Source: Shimia sp. R9_2 | Lineage (GTDB): Bacteria; Pseudomonadota; Alphaproteobacteria; Rhodobacterales; Rhodobacteraceae | Assembly: GCF_017743735.1 (NCBI RefSeq) | Contig: NZ_JAGHRO010000003.1 | Coordinates: 310,001-374,000, forward strand | Direction of reading: 5' to 3' | Length of the DNA stretch: 64,000 nt | Shown here: in pieces, positions 56,180 to 64,000 of the stretch | Numbering within the stretch: the stretch's first letter is position 1 | How the letters are laid out: every line of letters starts with the position of its first letter | The notes under the pieces: model-generated | Told to the model about the DNA's origin: nothing | The model's input: the letters and a program-made list of their open reading frames with translations, nothing else | Database searches by the model: none | Program-made: the position numbers and the translations under genes

Positions 56180-57079
56180 ATGCCGCTTTTCTCCCGCTCC
56201 TTCGGCCATTGGCTCACTGATACGGCCATACGCAGCTTTTTGTCTGCGATGCGCAGTCTGCCCTATGAAACGCGCATCAATACCTGCGGTCAGATCATGA
56301 CCAAAGTGATCGCGCCCCTCACAGGCAACCGCCGCCGCATCCGCGAAAACCTCGCCCTTGTGATGCCGGAGCTGTCAGCGGAGGCGCGCGAAGCCATTGT
56401 GCGTGAAGTGCCGGAAACCATGGGGCGGATGCTGATGGAGATGTATTCCGCCGAGGAATTCTCTGCGCGTGTGGCCACCTATCCGATCAAAGGCCCCGGC
56501 CTTGCCGCTCTCAAAGCCGCAAAGGAAGAGGGCAAAGGCGCGATGCTGGTCACCGGTCATTTTGGCAACTACCTCGCCGTCCGCGCCGCCCTTCTGGCGC
56601 AGGGCATTCCGGTTGGTGGGCTCTACAAAAAGATGTCCAATCCCTATTTCAACGCGCACTATGTGGCTGCGATGGAGGACTTCGGCAAACCCGTGTTTGA
56701 GCGTGGCCGCCGCGGCATGTCCGGCATGATCAAGCATCTGCGCAGCGGCGGTTTTCTGGGGATTGTGCAGGATCAGCGTATCAATGATGCCCCTGTGATG
56801 GACTTCATGGGCAAACCCGCGCGCACCGCGACCTCTGCTGCCGAACTGGCGCTTAAGTACAAAGTTGATCTTGTGCCCTGCTATGGCATCCGCCAGCCTG
56901 ACGGCTCCTATGTGATCGAGACCGAGGCTCCGGTGCCACACGCCACTGCAGAAGAAATGACGCAGGCCCTGAACGACAGCCTTGAGGCTCTGATCCGGGC
57001 CTATCCCGGTCAATGGATGTGGACCCACAACCGCTGGCGTGGCGCCGGAAATGACACATCTGAGGATCGTGCGCAGTAA
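56180..57079 (+). CDS. LpxL/HtrB-type lipid A acyltransferase
   Basis: A 299-residue protein, with ATG 56180 preferred over a TTG at 56165; neither has a good ribosome site. Family blocks are IRENLALVMPELS, GAMLVTGHFGNYLAVRAAL (the catalytic HFGN with His and acidic partner), YKKMSNPYFNAHYVAAM, FLGIVQDQR and the C-terminal QWMWTHNRWR. It would add a secondary acyl chain to lipid A at the inner membrane. It has no operon partner except possibly the small gene downstream. Confidence 0.85.
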   Translation: MPLFSRSFGHWLTDTAIRSFLSAMRSLPYETRINTCGQIMTKVIAPLTGNRRRIRENLALVMPELSAEAREAIVREVPETMGRMLMEMYSAEEFSARVATYPIKGPGLAALKAAKEEGKGAMLVTGHFGNYLAVRAALLAQGIPVGGLYKKMSNPYFNAHYVAAMEDFGKPVFERGRRGMSGMIKHLRSGGFLGIVQDQRINDAPVMDFMGKPARTATSAAELALKYKVDLVPCYGIRQPDGSYVIETEAPVPHATAEEMTQALNDSLEALIRAYPGQWMWTHNRWRGAGNDTSEDRAQ

Positions 57080-57212
57080 ATGCCCTGAGCATTCGCTGCA
57101 ATTTTTCCACAAAATCATCCCATTTGCGCAACTTTTTAACCATTTCGCTCCTTTAGCAAGGTCAGTGACCCTGAAACGACTTTGCGGGTTACTGTTGCCA
57201 AAGGAGACTGTT

Positions 57213-57416
57213 GTGTTCCACGTCCGCTCGTCCACCTACGCCAAACCAGCGCGTCATGCGCGCCTGTTTGAGCTGCTGCGCCAGCAAAATCTGGCCTTAG
57301 CGCATGAAGAGGCGCTCGCGCGCCAACCCGTTGATATGTTTAAGGCGGATCACTTTGAATTTCGCGCCGAACGCATGGTGAAACACGCCACAGAGTCCCT
57401 GCTGCGCAGCGCCTAA
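57213..57416 (+). CDS. Small hypothetical protein
   Basis: A 67-residue protein starting at GTG 57213, which AAGGAG precedes by six bases; the longer frame overlaps the acyltransferase gene. The sequence runs FHVRSSTYAKPARHARLFEL, then LARQPVDMFKADHFEFRAER. It is basic, mostly helical, with no membrane segment. I do not recognise a family. It converges on rlmE, with 21 bases between stops. Confidence 0.6.
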   Translation: MFHVRSSTYAKPARHARLFELLRQQNLALAHEEALARQPVDMFKADHFEFRAERMVKHATESLLRSA

Positions 57417-57437
57417 CCACCTCAACAACTTAGGGCT

Positions 57438-58154
57438 TTAGCCACGGAACCCTGTGGCCACCACGAATTTCTCGGAACTGTCCGCGCGGCTGCTTGGGGG
57501 TTTCACATTCGCCACTTTGGTGAATTTCTGCTTCAGAAGCTTTTGCAGCTCCCCTTCGGCACCACCAGCCAGAACCTTGGCCACAAAGGTGCCGCCCTCT
57601 TCCAGCACGTCAAAGGCAAAATAAGCCGCCGCCTCACAGAGCGCCATAATGCGCAGGTGGTCGGTCTGCTTGTGGCCGGAACTGGCCGCCGCCATGTCGC
57701 TCATGACAACATCCGCTTTGCCGCCCAGCCAGTCTTTGACCTTCACATCCGCATCATCTTCCATGAAGTCGAGCTGGTGGATGTCACAGCCGGCAATGGC
57801 TTCCACTTCCTGAAGGTCAATCCCCAGAATTGTGCCAACCTTTTTGCCGGATTTCTCACCCAGCGCGTTTACGCGCGGCACGGCCACCTGGCACCAGCCT
57901 CCGGGGGCACAGCCAAGGTCCACAACCCGGGCACCGGGCACCAGAAAGCGGTATTTGTCGTCCAACTCCATGATCTTAAACGCCGCGCGACCGCGATAGC
58001 CTTCGGCCTTTGCGCGCTGCACATAAGGATCATTGAGCTGACGTTGCAGCCAACGGGTGCTCGACAGTTTGCGCCCGCGCGCAGACTTCACCTTCACGGT
58101 CAAATCGCGCTGTCCGCGCCCGGATGTGTTCTTGCCGGTCGGTTTCTTGGCCAT
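57438..58154 (-). CDS. rlmE: 23S rRNA (U2552) 2'-O-methyltransferase RlmE
   Basis: A 238-residue protein starting [17 protein letters not shown] with a long basic N-terminal tail. The RrmJ/FtsJ core has [16 protein letters not shown] (SAM site), [34 protein letters not shown] and the catalytic lysine in FVAKVLAGG. It methylates U2552 of 23S rRNA in the late 50S particle. It lies directly downstream of the Ppx/GppA gene, the arrangement common in alphaproteobacteria. Confidence 0.95.
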   Translation of the reverse strand: MAKKPTGKNTSGRGQRDLTVKVKSARGRKLSSTRWLQRQLNDPYVQRAKAEGYRGRAAFKIMELDDKYRFLVPGARVVDLGCAPGGWCQVAVPRVNALGEKSGKKVGTILGIDLQEVEAIAGCDIHQLDFMEDDADVKVKDWLGGKADVVMSDMAAASSGHKQTDHLRIMALCEAAAYFAFDVLEEGGTFVAKVLAGGAEGELQKLLKQKFTKVANVKPPSSRADSSEKFVVATGFRG

Positions 58155-58226
58155 CTCGCTCACCACTTTGCTTTGAAACAAAGCCTTCTAGTCATTTTTG
58201 CCGTCACTTCAAGCTGTCTTGCAAGC

Positions 58227-59339
58227 TCAGAACGACCCATCCTCTAGCACGCCGTCCGCGCTCATCTGCGCATAAAGCAACCCTTCACGCAGTCCACGGT
58301 CTGCCACGGAAAGCCGATCTGTCGGCCAGCAGCGCAGCAGCGCCTGCAAAATCGCCGAGCCGCTCATGATCAACGCCTGCCGGTCCTGCCCGATCCGCGG
58401 GTCATTGCGCCGCCCCTTGGGGCCAAGATCGAGATAGCCCCGGATGACCTTGTCAATCTGGTCACTGGTCATGCGCAGACCGTCCACTTTGGTCCGGTCA
58501 TAGCGGCGCAGCCCCAAATGGCTTGCCGCAACGGTGGTCACCGTGCCGCTTGTGCCGATGATCTGAAAGCCTTCGCTCGGCGGCGCATCCTTATAAGGTG
58601 CGAACTCGCTGAGGTTTTCTTCAAAGAACCAGCTCATCAGCGCAAAGCGCGCGGCATCATCTTCCACATCGCGAAACTGGTCTCGCAAAGTGGCCACACC
58701 CAGCGGCACGCTGATCCAATCCACCACTTTTGCGGCTGGAAACGGGCTGTCTGCAGTGTGAAACCCGCCACGCAGCCGCATGATCGCGCGCGACCGCTCA
58801 ATCGGCGGGACAGAGGACAGGTCAATCCAGACAAGCTCTGTTGACCCGCCGCCAATATCCACCACCAAGAGCTGCTCGGTCTTCATGGAAACAAGCGGCG
58901 CGCAGCTGATCACCGCCAAACGCGCTTCTTCCTCGGCCTGAATGATTTCCAGCTGCAAACCTGACTCGCGCCGCACCTGCCGCACAAAATCCCGCGCATT
59001 TTTGGCGCGCCGACAGGCCTCAGTGGCCACCAGACGCATCCGTTTGACCTTATGGCGCTTGAGCTTCTGCTGACAGATCCGCATCGCTTGGATGGTGCGC
59101 CGCATGGAGCCACGGGAAAGCCGCCCGGTGCTTTCCAGCCCGGAGCCCAACTGGACAGACTTGCTAAAGCTGTCCACCACATGAATTTGACTGCCCTTGG
59201 GTTGGGCAATCAACATGCGACAACTGTTCGTGCCCAGATCCAAGGCCGCGTAAAGCGTACTTGGATCAGGCGGTTTCGGCGCGGGGCTCTCAACCGGTTT
59301 TGGGAATGCGCCCGCACCTTTGGGACGCTTGGGCGCCAT
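58227..59339 (-). CDS. Ppx/GppA family phosphatase
   Basis: A 370-residue protein of the ASKHA fold. GGAGGG lies 7 bases before the ATG at 59339 (MAPKRPKGAGAF), so I prefer that start to an ATG five codons earlier. A proline-rich N-terminal tail precedes ALDLGTNSCRMLIAQ. The phosphate-2 loop is LLVVDIGGGSTELVWI. The family hydrolyses polyphosphate or pppGpp; which one applies is not clear. It probably shares a transcript with rlmE, 72 bases downstream. Confidence 0.9.
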   Translation of the reverse strand: MAPKRPKGAGAFPKPVESPAPKPPDPSTLYAALDLGTNSCRMLIAQPKGSQIHVVDSFSKSVQLGSGLESTGRLSRGSMRRTIQAMRICQQKLKRHKVKRMRLVATEACRRAKNARDFVRQVRRESGLQLEIIQAEEEARLAVISCAPLVSMKTEQLLVVDIGGGSTELVWIDLSSVPPIERSRAIMRLRGGFHTADSPFPAAKVVDWISVPLGVATLRDQFRDVEDDAARFALMSWFFEENLSEFAPYKDAPPSEGFQIIGTSGTVTTVAASHLGLRRYDRTKVDGLRMTSDQIDKVIRGYLDLGPKGRRNDPRIGQDRQALIMSGSAILQALLRCWPTDRLSVADRGLREGLLYAQMSADGVLEDGSF

Positions 59340-59639
59340 CGTCACGCCCTCCATTTCGTGTTGCCTTCAACCTAGTCTCTCGCTGCCCCCCGCGCAATCC
59401 CTCCTTGGGTGACGCCGCGCATCTTTGGGGCGCGCTCATGGCACAACGCCCCGGAAGCTCATCTTTTTCATGCAAAGATTTCACGCGCCCAGCCATAGCC
59501 AGAGCGCCGCTCAGACCGCTACAAGCAGCTCACAACAAAGCGCTAGGTCGCGGAATGCTGTCTTCGTGTCGAAATTGACACAAAGCGACAGGCGGCCCTG
59601 ATTTACGTATGATGTACTGATACCGGAGGAATCAAACCC
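59340..59639. other. Intergenic region upstream of the one-carbon operon
   Basis: These 300 bases hold no supported gene. Near the right end TTGACA (59575-59580) could be a -35 box for the one-carbon operon, but no -10 stands out at the usual spacing. GGAGG lies just before the next ATG. I looked for a SAM or SAH riboswitch and see no convincing one. Confidence 0.45.
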
Positions 59640-59936
59640 ATGCCTGATGTCACCATTGTCTACTGGCGCGATATTCCTGCTCAGGTGATCGTTGGCAAAG
59701 GGCGTCGCGGCGCAAAGAAACCTTTGGCTGAACGGTTTGAGCAAGCCATCGACCGAGCAGCAATGAAGGTTGGCGCATCCGACACGGATGCCTATCTAGC
59801 AGAGTGGCGGAAGGCAGATCCGTATCCGGTTGAGGGCGAGCCGCAGGCGATTGTTGAACAAGAAGTCGCACGGCTTGAAGCAGAGTACGATCAGACGCGC
59901 ATCAAGGCGCTGATCGACAATGAAGGCTGGGCATGA
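59640..59936 (+). CDS. PF13769-type 'virulence factor' small protein
   Basis: A 98-residue protein: MPDVTIVYWRDIPAQVIVGK, then RGAKKPLAERFEQAIDRAAM and LAEWRKADPYPVEG. This is the pattern of the family named virulence factor (PF13769), whose name is historical and gives no function. In alphaproteobacteria it is a regular neighbour of MTHFR and corrinoid methyltransferase genes, so a role in one-carbon or cobalamin chemistry is more likely. GGAGG precedes the ATG. Confidence 0.8.
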   Translation: MPDVTIVYWRDIPAQVIVGKGRRGAKKPLAERFEQAIDRAAMKVGASDTDAYLAEWRKADPYPVEGEPQAIVEQEVARLEAEYDQTRIKALIDNEGWA

Positions 59937-59962
59937 CACGCCCCTCGATTTGGGAGGCCGCA

Positions 59963-60901
59963 ATGGCTTTGTTGAATTTCAAGCGCAAGACCGATGAGGT
60001 CAAATCCGCCACACCGGAAATGGAAGCTTTCCTGAAAGGCTACTCCATCGAAGTGATGCCGCGCACGGCCGCCAAAGTCGACGACTTCCGCGTGCTTCTG
60101 CCTGAGGGCACCCGCGTCTATATCGCCCACATCGAGGGCACCCCGATCGAGGATATGGTCGCCACCGCCAAGCGCATCAAAGGCGAAGGCTATGACGTGA
60201 TGCCCCACTTCCCGGCGCGCATCATCAAAGACAAGGCAACGCTTGAGAACTGGATCTCCATGTATCAAGGCGAAGCCGATGTGAAACAGGCGCTCCTGCT
60301 GGCCGGTGGCGTTGCCAACCCACACGGCGATTTCTCTGACTCCATGCAGCTGCTGGACACGGGCCTGTTTGACAAAGCCGGTTTCACCAACCTGCACGTT
60401 GCGGGCCACCCAGAGCCCAACATGGACATCGACCCGGACGGCGGTCGCGCCAACACCTACGCCGCTCTGGACTGGAAGCTTGAGTTCTCCAAGCGCACCG
60501 ACGCGGACATGGCGCTGGCCACCCAGTTCTGCTTTGAGGCAGAGCCGGTGATCGAATGGGCCAACACGCTGAAAGAGCGCGGCATGACGCTGCCGATCCA
60601 CATCGGCATCGCGGGCCCGGCCAAGCTGCAGACCATGATCAAATTCGCCATTGCCTGCGGCGTTGGCCCGTCTCTCAAAGTGCTTCAGAAGCGCGCAAAA
60701 GACGTCTCCAAACTGCTGCTTCCGCATGAGCCAACCGAAGTTCTCGCCGGTCTGGCCGCCCACAAAGCGGCAAACCCGGATTTCAACATCGAGAAAGTCC
60801 ACTTCTTCCCGCTTGGCGGCATCAAAACCAACGCCAACTGGGCAATCGAAAACGGCGGTGCCTCCACGCAGCCAGCCGCCCCACAAAGCACCTCTGTCTG
60901 A
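59963..60901 (+). CDS. Methylenetetrahydrofolate reductase
   Basis: A 312-residue TIM-barrel protein starting MALLNFKRKTDEVKSATPEM; GGGAGG sits five bases before this ATG, ten codons inside a longer frame. EVMPRTAAKVDDFR opens the barrel, with VMPHFPARIIKD, LLLAGGVANPHGDF, HVAGHPEPN and TQFCFEAEPVIEW, all MTHFR-like but divergent from E. coli MetF. It reduces methylene-THF to methyl-THF using FAD. The product feeds the methyltransferase encoded immediately downstream. Confidence 0.9.
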   Translation: MALLNFKRKTDEVKSATPEMEAFLKGYSIEVMPRTAAKVDDFRVLLPEGTRVYIAHIEGTPIEDMVATAKRIKGEGYDVMPHFPARIIKDKATLENWISMYQGEADVKQALLLAGGVANPHGDFSDSMQLLDTGLFDKAGFTNLHVAGHPEPNMDIDPDGGRANTYAALDWKLEFSKRTDADMALATQFCFEAEPVIEWANTLKERGMTLPIHIGIAGPAKLQTMIKFAIACGVGPSLKVLQKRAKDVSKLLLPHEPTEVLAGLAAHKAANPDFNIEKVHFFPLGGIKTNANWAIENGGASTQPAAPQSTSV

Positions 60902-60912
60902 CAGGATAAAAC

Positions 60913-61980
60913 ATGACCCGGACCATCATTGAATCACAAACAAAAACAGCGATCATGGGGTTTGACCAGCCGTTCACCGTTATCGGTGAGCGCATCAACC
61001 CAACGGGCCGCAAGATCCTGAACGCAGAGCTGGAAGCGGGCGATTTCTCCCGCGTTCAGGCCGATGCACTGGCGCAGGTGGCCGCAGGCGCCACCGTTCT
61101 GGACATCAACTCCGGCGCGGTTTTCTCCAACAAAATGGCCGAAGATCCACGCTACGCGGACAACAACTTTGTTGAGCCTGACCTGATGCGCCAACTGGTG
61201 GAAAAAGTGCAGGAAGTCACCGACTGCCCGCTCTGCATCGACAGCTCCGTGCCCGGCGCGCTTGAGGCCGGTCTGGAAGCTGCCAAAGGCCGACCGCTGC
61301 TGAACTCCGTGACAGGCGAAGAAGAGCGTCTGGAAATCGTTTTGCCGCTGGTGAAAAAGTACAACGTGCCTGTGGTGGCGATCTCCAACGACGACACCGG
61401 CATCTCCGAGGACCCAGAGGTCCGCTTTGCCGTGGCCAAAAAGATCGTTGAGCGCGCAGCCGACTTCGGCATCCCGGCGCATGACATCGTGGTTGACCCG
61501 CTGGTGATGCCAATTGGCGCCATGGGCACTGCTGGCCTGCAGGTGTTTGAACTCAACCGCCGCCTGCGCAACGAACTGGGCGTGAACACCACCTGTGGCG
61601 CGTCCAACATCTCCTTCGGCCTGCCGAACCGTCACGGCATCAACAACGCCTTCCTGCCAATGGCAATGGCGACCGGCATGACCTCTGCGATCATGAACCC
61701 GATTGCCCTGCCTGTTGGCCCCAAAAAGCTGGCCGAGAAGAAAGCTGAAATCGCCGCCAAAGGCATCATCATTCCAGAGGACATGGATGACGAAGCCTTC
61801 TGCGAAACCTTCGGTCTGGGCTCCACCAAAGCCCGCGCAGGTAAGGAAATGGAGGCCATCCGCGCCGCCAACTTCCTGACCAACAACGACGACGGTGGTG
61901 CTGAATGGATCAAATTCAACAAATCTCCTGCAGATGCAGCCGCAGGTGGCCGTGGCGGTCGCCGTCGCCGTCGCGCCTAA
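60913..61980 (+). CDS. Methyl-THF:cobalamin methyltransferase (split MetH pterin domain)
   Basis: A 355-residue dihydropteroate-synthase-fold protein. TVIGERINPTGRKILNAELE at the start, ATVLDINSG, CIDSSVPGALEAGL, LLNSVTGEEERLE, VAISNDDTGISED and TTCGASNISFGLPNRH are the pterin-binding signatures. It has no homocysteine or B12 domain, so it resembles the separate pterin component of the split methionine synthase described in Phaeobacter, from memory. The last residues are a glycine-arginine tail (GGRGGRRRRRA) that is unusual for this enzyme. A strong terminator follows. Confidence 0.9.
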   Translation: MTRTIIESQTKTAIMGFDQPFTVIGERINPTGRKILNAELEAGDFSRVQADALAQVAAGATVLDINSGAVFSNKMAEDPRYADNNFVEPDLMRQLVEKVQEVTDCPLCIDSSVPGALEAGLEAAKGRPLLNSVTGEEERLEIVLPLVKKYNVPVVAISNDDTGISEDPEVRFAVAKKIVERAADFGIPAHDIVVDPLVMPIGAMGTAGLQVFELNRRLRNELGVNTTCGASNISFGLPNRHGINNAFLPMAMATGMTSAIMNPIALPVGPKKLAEKKAEIAAKGIIIPEDMDDEAFCETFGLGSTKARAGKEMEAIRAANFLTNNDDGGAEWIKFNKSPADAAAGGRGGRRRRRA

Positions 61981-62001
61981 GCGCTCCCTGATCTTACGAA
62001 G

Positions 62002-62032
62002 AAGCCCGCATCCTTTGATGCGGGCTTTTTTG
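62002..62032 (+). terminator. Intrinsic terminator of the one-carbon operon
   Basis: An 11-bp stem (AAGCCCGCATC / GATGCGGGCTT) has a 4-base loop and is followed by TTTTTG. It ends the operon and faces the convergent ligase gene. Confidence 0.92.
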
Positions 62033-62047
62033 TTTTCTGAGAGAGGC

Positions 62048-63649
62048 TTACCCTCGCTTCTTCAGGTTGCGAAAATCGGAAGCACGCACCGTGGGATCCT
62101 GACCTTCACCAAACAGGCTGTGTTTCTGGATCTTCTGCGTCCCGGTCACCGGAATATCCGGATGAAACCGGATCCAGCCCGGTGCCTTGTAATAGGCCAG
62201 CCGCGCAAAGCACCAATCAAACAGCTCTTGTGACAGGGTCTCGCTCTCCGCGCCGATAACCTGCACACAGGCCATCACCTCTTCATCGCGCATTTCATCT
62301 GGCACAGCCACCACCGCCACGCGCTCAACAGCCGGGTGGTCCTGCAGACAAGCCTCGATCTCCGCTGCCGCAATATTTTCGCCAGACCGGCGGATGATGT
62401 TTTTCTTGCGGTCCACAAAAGTGATCATGTCGGTTTCATCCATCACCACCGTGTCGCCGGTGTGAAACCATCCTCCGCGCCAGGCCTCTTCTGTGGCCTC
62501 CGGCAGGTTCAGATAGCCCGAAAAAGCGCCGCGACGCGGGGTCTCTTCACTATAACGAAGCACCATTTCGCCCGGTGTGCCCCGTGGCACTTCTTGGTCG
62601 TCGCCATCCACCACACGCACGTCCAGCCCCGGTTGCGGGCGGCCCATGGCGCGGGTGTCGATGCGGCGCGGCTCCTCATAGTCGCCCAGCAGACGGCACA
62701 TCTCCGTCATGCCCCAGACCTCGATCAGCGGGAAGCCAAAGCGCTCTTCAAACGGGCGGTGCAGCGTGGGCTCCACCCCTGCCCCGACGGCGAATTTCAC
62801 CTTGTGTTTCTTTTCCCACGCCTCGGGCGCACGGTTCATCAACGCCGGAATGACGATCCCAAGATAATGCGCTGCCGTGGCTTCTGTTTCCGCCAGTTCA
62901 CGCCACCATGCGCTGGCCCGGAAACGCTCCGGCGCAATCTGCGCGCTGCCGGTTTCAATCACCGCCATGAACAGCAGGATCGCCGCATTCACATGGAACA
63001 GCGGCAGCGGGCAATAGACCTTGGTCACCCCCGCCTCAAATTCAATGAGGCCGCCACGTGAGGCATACCACTGCCCCATCTCCACCTCATAGCCATGGCT
63101 AAGCATACAGCCCTTGGGCCGTCCCGTGGTGCCTGAGGTGTAGATCAGGCTGGCCTCGGTCTCCTGCGTGATCGGGCCTAACTTGGGCGCAGCGGTTTTG
63201 CTCTGTGGCAGTGCAGGCAACGTAGTGCCCATCTCCACCATCGGCACATCCAGACCGCTCTCCGCAATCCCGGCCTCCATCAGCGCGCGCTGCTCCCGCA
63301 CCACAAGCGCCAGCTCCGCGCCGCTGTCTTGCAGCAGATAGGCCACCTCCGCGGGGCGGTAATCCGGGTTCACCGGCACCCAACTGATGCCCAACTCTGA
63401 CAACGCCAATTTCAGCAAAAGCATCTCAGGGCGGTTTTCCAGCAGTGCTGCGATCCGGTGCCCATGGCCGTAGCCTGCGGCTTTCAGCGTGGCCACCATC
63501 GACGAAACCTGCGCCTGCGCATCGCCATAGGTGCAGAGGTACCCCTCCGGGTGATATGCGCGCTCTGCGTTGGCTGGAACCTGCAAAAACAGCTTGTCGG
63601 CATAGGTCTCTGCCCGTGCGGCAAACAGCCCACCAATCGTCATGCTCAT
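62048..63649 (-). CDS. AMP-dependent acyl-CoA synthetase/ligase
   Basis: A 533-residue ANL-family enzyme starting MSMTIGGLFAARAETYADKL, preceded by GGAAGG. The frame extends far upstream, but that part overlaps the next gene and is rejected. The ATP-binding block is ASLIYTSGTTGRPKGCMLSH. Later motifs are EVWGMTEMCRLLGDYE, WFHTGDTVVMDETDMITFVD and RKKNIIRRSGENIAAAEIE; the last includes the hinge. The C-terminal lysine is in VTGTQKIQKHSL. It resembles crotonobetaine/carnitine-CoA ligases more than fatty-acid ligases. The substrate is unknown. Confidence 0.88.
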   Translation of the reverse strand: MSMTIGGLFAARAETYADKLFLQVPANAERAYHPEGYLCTYGDAQAQVSSMVATLKAAGYGHGHRIAALLENRPEMLLLKLALSELGISWVPVNPDYRPAEVAYLLQDSGAELALVVREQRALMEAGIAESGLDVPMVEMGTTLPALPQSKTAAPKLGPITQETEASLIYTSGTTGRPKGCMLSHGYEVEMGQWYASRGGLIEFEAGVTKVYCPLPLFHVNAAILLFMAVIETGSAQIAPERFRASAWWRELAETEATAAHYLGIVIPALMNRAPEAWEKKHKVKFAVGAGVEPTLHRPFEERFGFPLIEVWGMTEMCRLLGDYEEPRRIDTRAMGRPQPGLDVRVVDGDDQEVPRGTPGEMVLRYSEETPRRGAFSGYLNLPEATEEAWRGGWFHTGDTVVMDETDMITFVDRKKNIIRRSGENIAAAEIEACLQDHPAVERVAVVAVPDEMRDEEVMACVQVIGAESETLSQELFDWCFARLAYYKAPGWIRFHPDIPVTGTQKIQKHSLFGEGQDPTVRASDFRNLKKRG

Positions 63650-63720
63650 GAGCCTTCCTCCCTCTTCTTGGCGCGCGACTTTAGCGGAGCGCACAGCAAG
63701 CGCAATCACCGTAGAAACAC

Positions 63721-64000
63721 CTAGGCGCCGCCGCTTTCCTGCATCTTGCGCGCATCCATCAGCTGGCCGTTGAATTCCGCGCTCAGAACAAAAATCGCCG
63801 ACATCAGATAGAGATAGACCAGCGTCGACATGATCCCGGCAAGCCCCGCATAGGTCACCGAATAGGTCGAAAACCGGCTGAGGTAGAACCCAAACCCTTT
63901 GGAAACCGCCCACCACAGGACAATACAGAGCAAGATCCCCGGCAACAGCTCGCGCGATGAATGCGGCATGCCTGGCAGCCATTTGTGACAGGCAAACAGG
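63721..64000 (-). CDS. YihY/BrkB-family membrane protein, C-terminal part
   Basis: The gene enters from beyond the right edge; about 92 codons are visible to the stop. The segment includes LPGILLCIVLWWAVSKGFGF and the conserved YAGLAGIMSTLVYLYLMSAI, ending with LSAEFNGQLMDARKMQESGG. These are the last two membrane segments and the acidic/asparagine motif (AEFN) of YihY/BrkB proteins. The function of the family is unsettled; the RNase BN label it once had is incorrect. Confidence 0.8.
   Translation of the reverse strand, partial: LFACHKWLPGMPHSSRELLPGILLCIVLWWAVSKGFGFYLSRFSTYSVTYAGLAGIMSTLVYLYLMSAIFVLSAEFNGQLMDARKMQESGGA

Noticed and set aside
59340..59639. SAM or SAH riboswitch upstream of the one-carbon operon
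   Set aside because: I could not find the conserved pairing or pseudoknot of a known class; only a possible -35 box is visible.
59640..59936. Virulence gene
   Set aside because: The family name PF13769 is historical; the neighbours point to one-carbon metabolism.
63650..63982. N-terminal extension of the acyl-CoA ligase
   Set aside because: The extended frame overlaps the YihY/BrkB gene, lacks family similarity, and the internal ATG at 63649 has a good ribosome site.

Overview
The window looks like chromosomal DNA of a marine alphaproteobacterium of the Roseobacter group (Rhodobacteraceae). Supporting signs are a ChpT phosphotransferase, an OlsB-type ornithine-lipid enzyme, a ribosomal protein L21 with a long C-terminal helix-hairpin-helix tail, a DctPQM TRAP transporter, a dimethylglycine-dehydrogenase/GcvT fusion, and a stand-alone methyl-THF:cobalamin methyltransferase beside a short MTHFR. 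I see no insertion sequence, prophage, CRISPR array or rRNA operon.

Layout. 0-9 kb is housekeeping: olsB with the first codons of a downstream acyltransferase, chpT, the obgE-proB-proA run, a GNAT acetyltransferase, a LysE exporter, rplU-rpmA, a DUF2059 exported protein and tRNA-Ser(CGA). 9.3-17.4 kb is a glycan region. It has a TPR/GT41 O-GlcNAc-transferase-like protein, then a minus-strand run with a GDP-fucose-synthase-type enzyme, two glycosyltransferase-like proteins, an NAD-dependent epimerase, a ColD-like sugar 3-dehydratase and gmd. Together these suggest a GDP-6-deoxy or GDP-3,6-dideoxy sugar such as colitose. 17.6-20.1 kb encodes an ECF sigma factor, a probable membrane anti-sigma factor and a subtilisin-like lipoprotein.

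20.2-46.2 kb is bracketed by two tRNA-Asn(GTT) genes lying in inverted ~184 bp repeats. Inside are a TRAP transporter with a divergent AraC regulator, and a BMP/NupOPQ-type ABC importer with a CodA-like deaminase. Next to these is a catabolic block: class III aminotransferase, MR/MLE-family enolase-superfamily enzyme, DMGDH-like flavoprotein, RpiR regulator and Rieske oxygenase. I read it as a breakdown route for an N-methylated compound. A complete arginine-to-spermidine operon follows (speA, carboxyspermidine dehydrogenase and decarboxylase, agmatinase). Last comes a TbpB-like lipoprotein with its own Slam (DUF560) outer-membrane exporter.

46.2-64 kb holds an MBL-fold hydrolase and a divergent EnvZ-like kinase. 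A nonulosonic (sialic/legionaminic-type) acid cluster follows (neuB, neuC, Gfo/Idh/MocA, SDR, neuA), interrupted by three AT-richer genes: two glycosyltransferase-like proteins and a methyltransferase. After that come an LpxL-type acyltransferase, rlmE, a Ppx/GppA phosphatase and a one-carbon operon (PF13769-like protein, MTHFR, methyl-THF:corrinoid methyltransferase) probably serving a split methionine synthase. The window ends with an acyl-CoA ligase and the C-terminus of a YihY/BrkB membrane protein.

The most promising leads are the Slam/lipoprotein pair, the Rieske-DMGDH-MLE block with the atypical CodA-like enzyme nearby, the ColD-type dideoxysugar operon, the sigma/anti-sigma/subtilase trio and the tRNA-Asn inverted repeat.
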